A stretch of DNA of 33,840 bases from an uncultured Roseobacter sp. (GTDB lineage Bacteria; Pseudomonadota; Alphaproteobacteria; Rhodobacterales; Rhodobacteraceae): assembly GCA_913054455.1 (NCBI GenBank), contig CAJXIL010000025.1, positions 1 to 33,840 of the forward strand. The letters run 5' to 3'. How positions within the stretch are numbered: the first letter of the stretch is position 1; each line of letters begins with the position of its first letter. A program made the position numbers and the translations under genes. Under the pieces are notes generated by a model, which saw only the letters and a program-made list of their open reading frames with translations, was not told the DNA's origin and ran no database searches. Below, one piece after another: positions 32,743-33,840 of the stretch.

Positions 32743-33215
32743 GCCGATTGGATTCAATGCTGCGCCGTTTTACCGCCCAACGCGATGGGCTGAACTGGGC
32801 CGCCGCAGAAATCGCCGGAGTGTCGGGCGATGTTCTGGATATGGGGCTGGGCAATGGCCGCACCTATGATCACCTGCGTGAAATTCTGCCAGATCGCCGG
32901 GTTTGGGTCATCGACCGGGTGCTGCAATGTCACCCTTCCTGTGTGCCGCCCGAAGAAGATTTCCTACAGGGGGAAGCAGTTCCTATGCTGGAGCGCCTCC
33001 AAGCGGAGGGCCATAAAATCGTTCTGGCCCACTATGATTTTGGCTTTGGCGTCAAGGAACAGGATGTAGCGGAGGCCAAAGCAATGTCGCCGGTGATCGC
33101 ATCCGTTATGGCCAAGGGCGGCATTGTGGTTTCAGGCCAGCCCCTGGTCGGGTTTGAAGAGCTCAAAGGCCCCGAAGGCATCCCCGAAGGTCGATACCTG
33201 TTTTATCGGGCCTAG
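32739..33215 (+). CDS. small SAM-dependent methyltransferase (Methyltransf_17-like), cassette gene 7
   Basis: A 158-residue Rossmann methyltransferase with the SAM loop LDMGLGNGRTYDHL (33-46), a strand-2 acidic residue in VWVIDRV, PPEEDFLQGEA, and a terminal strand YLFYRA. It is a paralogue of the methyltransferase at 15769-16263, with collinear motifs and nearly equal length. As the last gene of the overlapping cassette it may methylate the glycan or its lipid carrier. Unlike typical sugar O-methyltransferases it has almost no lid or acceptor domain. An alternative is methylation of a small metabolite. The start overlaps the deacetylase stop by 4 bases. Confidence 0.76.
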   Translation: MSRLDSMLRRFTAQRDGLNWAAAEIAGVSGDVLDMGLGNGRTYDHLREILPDRRVWVIDRVLQCHPSCVPPEEDFLQGEAVPMLERLQAEGHKIVLAHYDFGFGVKEQDVAEAKAMSPVIASVMAKGGIVVSGQPLVGFEELKGPEGIPEGRYLFYRA

Positions 33216-33242
33216 CAATAAACCACTGCTGCCATCAAACAG

Positions 33243-33276
33243 GAGGGGGCTTTCAGGCCTAACTAAAAGCCCCCTC
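33243..33276. terminator. hairpin terminator between convergent genes
   Basis: A perfect 11-bp inverted repeat GAGGGGGCTTT / AAAGCCCCCTC with a 12-base loop lies between the end of the glycan cassette (33215) and the convergent dehydrogenase gene (33316). The A and T pairs at the loop end are suggestive, but the T-run after the stem is weak on both strands, so it may work as a bidirectional terminator or 3'-end stabiliser. Confidence 0.6.
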
Positions 33277-33315
33277 ATTCTGCGGCCTGTCGCCCGCATC
33301 TAGGTTACAGTTGGG

Positions 33316-33840
33316 TTACAGCTTGGTTATGGAATTACCGCCATCTGCCAGCATCGCACTTCCGGTGACAAAAGAAGCGCGGTCCGAAAGCAAAAACAGT
33401 GCAGCCTGAGCAATCTCCGAAGGTTCTGCCATACGTTTAAGGGCATGAAACCCGCGCACCATTTCATGGAAATCCACATCGTCTCCGGCCATGGGCGTCA
33501 TGGTTCCCCCTGGCAACAGCGCGTTGACACGAATTCCCTCTGCACCATGTTCCGTTGCCAAAACCTGGGTCATTCCGATCAACCCAGCCTTGGCAGCGGC
33601 GTAGGCTCCCATCCCAGGAAAGCCAATCGTATGACCGACAAAAGACGAGGTGAACACCAAGGATCCACCATCGCGCTTACGCAGGGCGGGAATCTGATAC
33701 TTGGCCGCAAAGAATCCGCTGGTAAGATTGACCGCCAACACGTCCTGCCAGGTACGCGTCTCCATTTCCGGGATAGGTCCCATGGCTCCTGTGGTGCCAG
33801 CATTGTTAAACGCCCCGTCCAAACCTCCGAACTGTCGTTC
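33316..33840 (-). CDS. short-chain dehydrogenase/reductase (SDR), 5' part outside the window
   Basis: The C-terminal 174 residues of a classical SDR oxidoreductase; the frame runs open through the right edge. NNAG appears near the start of the visible part. The catalytic Ser lies in VFTSSF, the active site is YAAAKAG (Tyr-x3-Lys), and RVNALLPGGTMTPM and GSAMLADGG close the fold as in FabG-like enzymes. About 75 residues with the nucleotide-binding TGxxxGIG loop must lie beyond the window. The substrate is unknown. It is convergent with the glycan cassette and separated from it by the hairpin. Confidence 0.88.
   Translation of the reverse strand, partial: ERQFGGLDGAFNNAGTTGAMGPIPEMETRTWQDVLAVNLTSGFFAAKYQIPALRKRDGGSLVFTSSFVGHTIGFPGMGAYAAAKAGLIGMTQVLATEHGAEGIRVNALLPGGTMTPMAGDDVDFHEMVRGFHALKRMAEPSEIAQAALFLLSDRASFVTGSAMLADGGNSITKL

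Overview
The window is about 60% GC, densely coded and looks chromosomal. The proteins resemble those of marine alphaproteobacteria of the Rhodobacteraceae (Roseobacter group): protocatechuate-branch beta-ketoadipate genes, a fused indolepyruvate:ferredoxin oxidoreductase divergent from an Lrp regulator, and a SqrR-type ArsR repressor. The taxonomic call is inference from protein resemblance and gene layout. I saw no rRNA, tRNA, CRISPR array, insertion sequence, integrase or phage gene.

Layout. (1) 1-4129: aromatic-acid catabolism, pcaD, an alpha/beta hydrolase, pcaB and a Tet-like MFS transporter, tightly packed and rightward. (2) 4382-6452: a small acidic protein of unknown function, an enolase-superfamily (MR/MLE) enzyme and a SqrR/BigR-like dithiol repressor. 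(3) 6554-9604 (minus): a 1016-residue ABC-exporter-like protein with degenerate ATPase motifs, a large insertion and a C-terminal cyclic-nucleotide-binding domain, next to a small DUF3307 membrane protein. (4) 10193-14242: an Lrp/AsnC regulator divergent from a giant indolepyruvate:ferredoxin oxidoreductase. (5) 14272-16263 (minus): TetR regulator, glutathione transferase and a small SAM methyltransferase. (6) 16573-23806: a peptide/nickel-type ABC uptake operon (double ATPase, binding protein, two permeases) translationally coupled to a CoA transferase with unusual domain order. It ends in a GC-rich hairpin and a rho-independent terminator. (7) 23973-26321 (minus): a large MscS-family channel. 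(8) 26664-33215: seven genes, each overlapping the next by 4 bp (ATGA): two MurG-like glycosyltransferases, two GT4-like glycosyltransferases, a histidine phosphatase, a NodB-like deacetylase and a small methyltransferase. (9) 33316 to the right edge (minus): a short-chain dehydrogenase cut by the window.

How the genes work together. PcaB and PcaD catalyse two steps of protocatechuate breakdown. The ABC operon probably imports a peptide-like or other organic substrate that the coupled CoA transferase may help activate. The seven-gene cassette reads as one glycan or glycolipid assembly and modification line. It is the best candidate for an undescribed system here. The degenerate ABC/cyclic-nucleotide protein is the most unusual single protein.
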